Positions 63,247 through 64,000 of a stretch of DNA of 64,000 nt are shown piece by piece. The position numbers were made by a program, and so were the translations under genes. The notes under the pieces were generated by a model. That model saw only the letters and a list, made by a program, of their open reading frames with translations, had not been told where the DNA came from and did no database searches. Source of the stretch: Dictyobacter vulcani (GTDB lineage Bacteria > Chloroflexota > Ktedonobacteria > Ktedonobacterales > Ktedonobacteraceae); NCBI RefSeq assembly GCF_008974265.1, contig NZ_BKZW01000001.1:1798001-1862000 (forward strand), given 5' to 3'. Position 1 is the stretch's first letter, and each line of letters opens with the position of its first letter.

Positions 63247-64000
63247 TTATTTGACAGTTGTGGCAGCAAACTCACGCACCAGATTATTAAACTGGGCCGC
63301 CTGCTCATCCTGAATATGCATCGTAGCTTTATCCACAATACGGACATCAATCCGAGGGTTGACACGTTTGAAAGCGCTGCTGGCCTCGGCAGGTGTCAAC
63401 ATACCTTCACGACCCCAGACTCCAATAACTGGCACCTGCAGACGGGCAAATGGCTCGTGTACATCCAGATTCAAATGGCCACTGAGGAAGGCTGCACTGG
63501 CATGACGGCTATCTGGCTGATGGGCGGAGGTATAAATGTACTCAACCAGTTCATCCGTGATCAGGCCAGGATTATGATAACCCTGGGCATCATAGTAATT
63601 ACGAATAGCCCGGCGCGAAGTAAACGTGTTATAGATAAACTGTCCGATAATTGGTGTGCGCAACACAAACTTCTGCAACGCATTCAAAGGACCAGGATAG
63701 GACTCCTGTAATATCGATGGAGGTGCTCCCACTAGAATCAGGCGCTCAAACAACTGTGGGCGTCGATAGGCGGCCGCGATAACATAAGCACTGGTCAGGC
63801 CATGAGCCACGACAATCGCGGGCTTGCCCACCACCTCACGAATAAAATCATTCAAGAGATCAGTATACGTTTCAGCGTCAAAATCGATCGCCGGATGGTC
63901 TGACAGACCAAACCCCAGGAGATCCAGAGCATAAACGCGGAACTGCTCGGAGAGGGTATCGATATTCTTACGCCACTCATAAGAGGAGGCACCAGGTCCA
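63247..64000 (-). CDS. alpha/beta-hydrolase-fold protein (5' end beyond the window), catalytic residues altered
   Basis: 251 codons visible; the gene continues past the right edge, so the true start is not seen. GPGASSYEWRKNIDTLSEQFRVYALDLLGFGLSDHP near the edge is the usual oxyanion-hole and 'D-LPGFG-S' region. At the nucleophile elbow the normal GxSxG reads AHGLTSA, placing Gly where the Ser should be. At the acid position WGREGMLTP has Gly for Asp. The His region (ATMHIQDEQAAQF) is kept. It is probably non-hydrolytic or uses other chemistry. Otherwise the fold looks complete, with a normal end. Confidence 0.85.
   Translation of the reverse strand, partial: GPGASSYEWRKNIDTLSEQFRVYALDLLGFGLSDHPAIDFDAETYTDLLNDFIREVVGKPAIVVAHGLTSAYVIAAAYRRPQLFERLILVGAPPSILQESYPGPLNALQKFVLRTPIIGQFIYNTFTSRRAIRNYYDAQGYHNPGLITDELVEYIYTSAHQPDSRHASAAFLSGHLNLDVHEPFARLQVPVIGVWGREGMLTPAEASSAFKRVNPRIDVRIVDKATMHIQDEQAAQFNNLVREFAATTVK

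Overview
The window is bacterial chromosome of moderate GC, densely coding on both strands. The gene content best fits Chloroflexota, most likely class Ktedonobacteria: tandem Rel/SpoT paralogues, DUF4388 proteins, STAND/TPR regulators, an ANTAR response regulator, a degenerate M16 peptidase and very large intergenic hairpins. This assignment is inferred from gene content; there is no rRNA or tRNA gene to anchor it.
Layout. 1-5.9 kb: the tail of an unknown gene, a membrane-anchored baseplate-J-like protein, then ruvX-mltG-uppP (RNA processing or Holliday resolvase, peptidoglycan glycan termination, undecaprenyl-phosphate recycling). 5.9-8.6 kb is an accessory island: an IS1634-like insertion sequence with exact ends (14-bp inverted repeats, 6-bp target duplication) surrounded by short palindromic elements. 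8.6-11.3 kb: MFS exporter and fmt. 11.9-20.4 kb: a signalling block with two orphan solute-binding proteins, a methyl-accepting-type sensor, a DUF4388 protein and a STAND-TPR protein. 20.7-28.9 kb: spermidine-synthase-like membrane protein, M16-like protein, glutamine synthetase, glycosyltransferase/QueD pair, SDR and a second DUF4388 protein. 29-38 kb: erythromycin-esterase-like protein, aldehyde dehydrogenase, small regulators, histidine kinase, rsmD with an unknown partner. 38-47.6 kb: FtsH-like AAA protease, GT39-type membrane protein, dut-dnaJ-like pair, DedA operon, primary-type sigma factor. 47.6-52.9 kb: two full-length Rel/SpoT homologues in tandem, the downstream one with its hydrolase site destroyed. 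53.4-64 kb: zinc-ribbon protein, tgt, LipM-like octanoyltransferase, HbpS-like protein, a possibly frameshifted membrane gene, a DAHP synthase behind what looks like an aromatic amino-acid attenuator, ANTAR regulator, RicT/PSP1 protein with a Cys-Gly tail, SPFH protein, and an alpha/beta-hydrolase-fold protein running off the end.
Two items look most novel. First, the DAHP synthase leader: a strong promoter, a 21-codon leader peptide carrying Phe-Tyr-Tyr-Trp-Tyr, alternative base-pairing segments and an intrinsic terminator. Second, a dispersed family of 130-200-bp palindromic elements (about 10.2, 17.9, 26.4, 28.9, 34.6, 40.9 and 58.2 kb). Copies share a short GC hairpin, a long stem whose arms vary in concert, and a conserved 3' module ending near TCAAACAC. 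Most other gene ends carry long perfect hairpins that look like bidirectional terminators.
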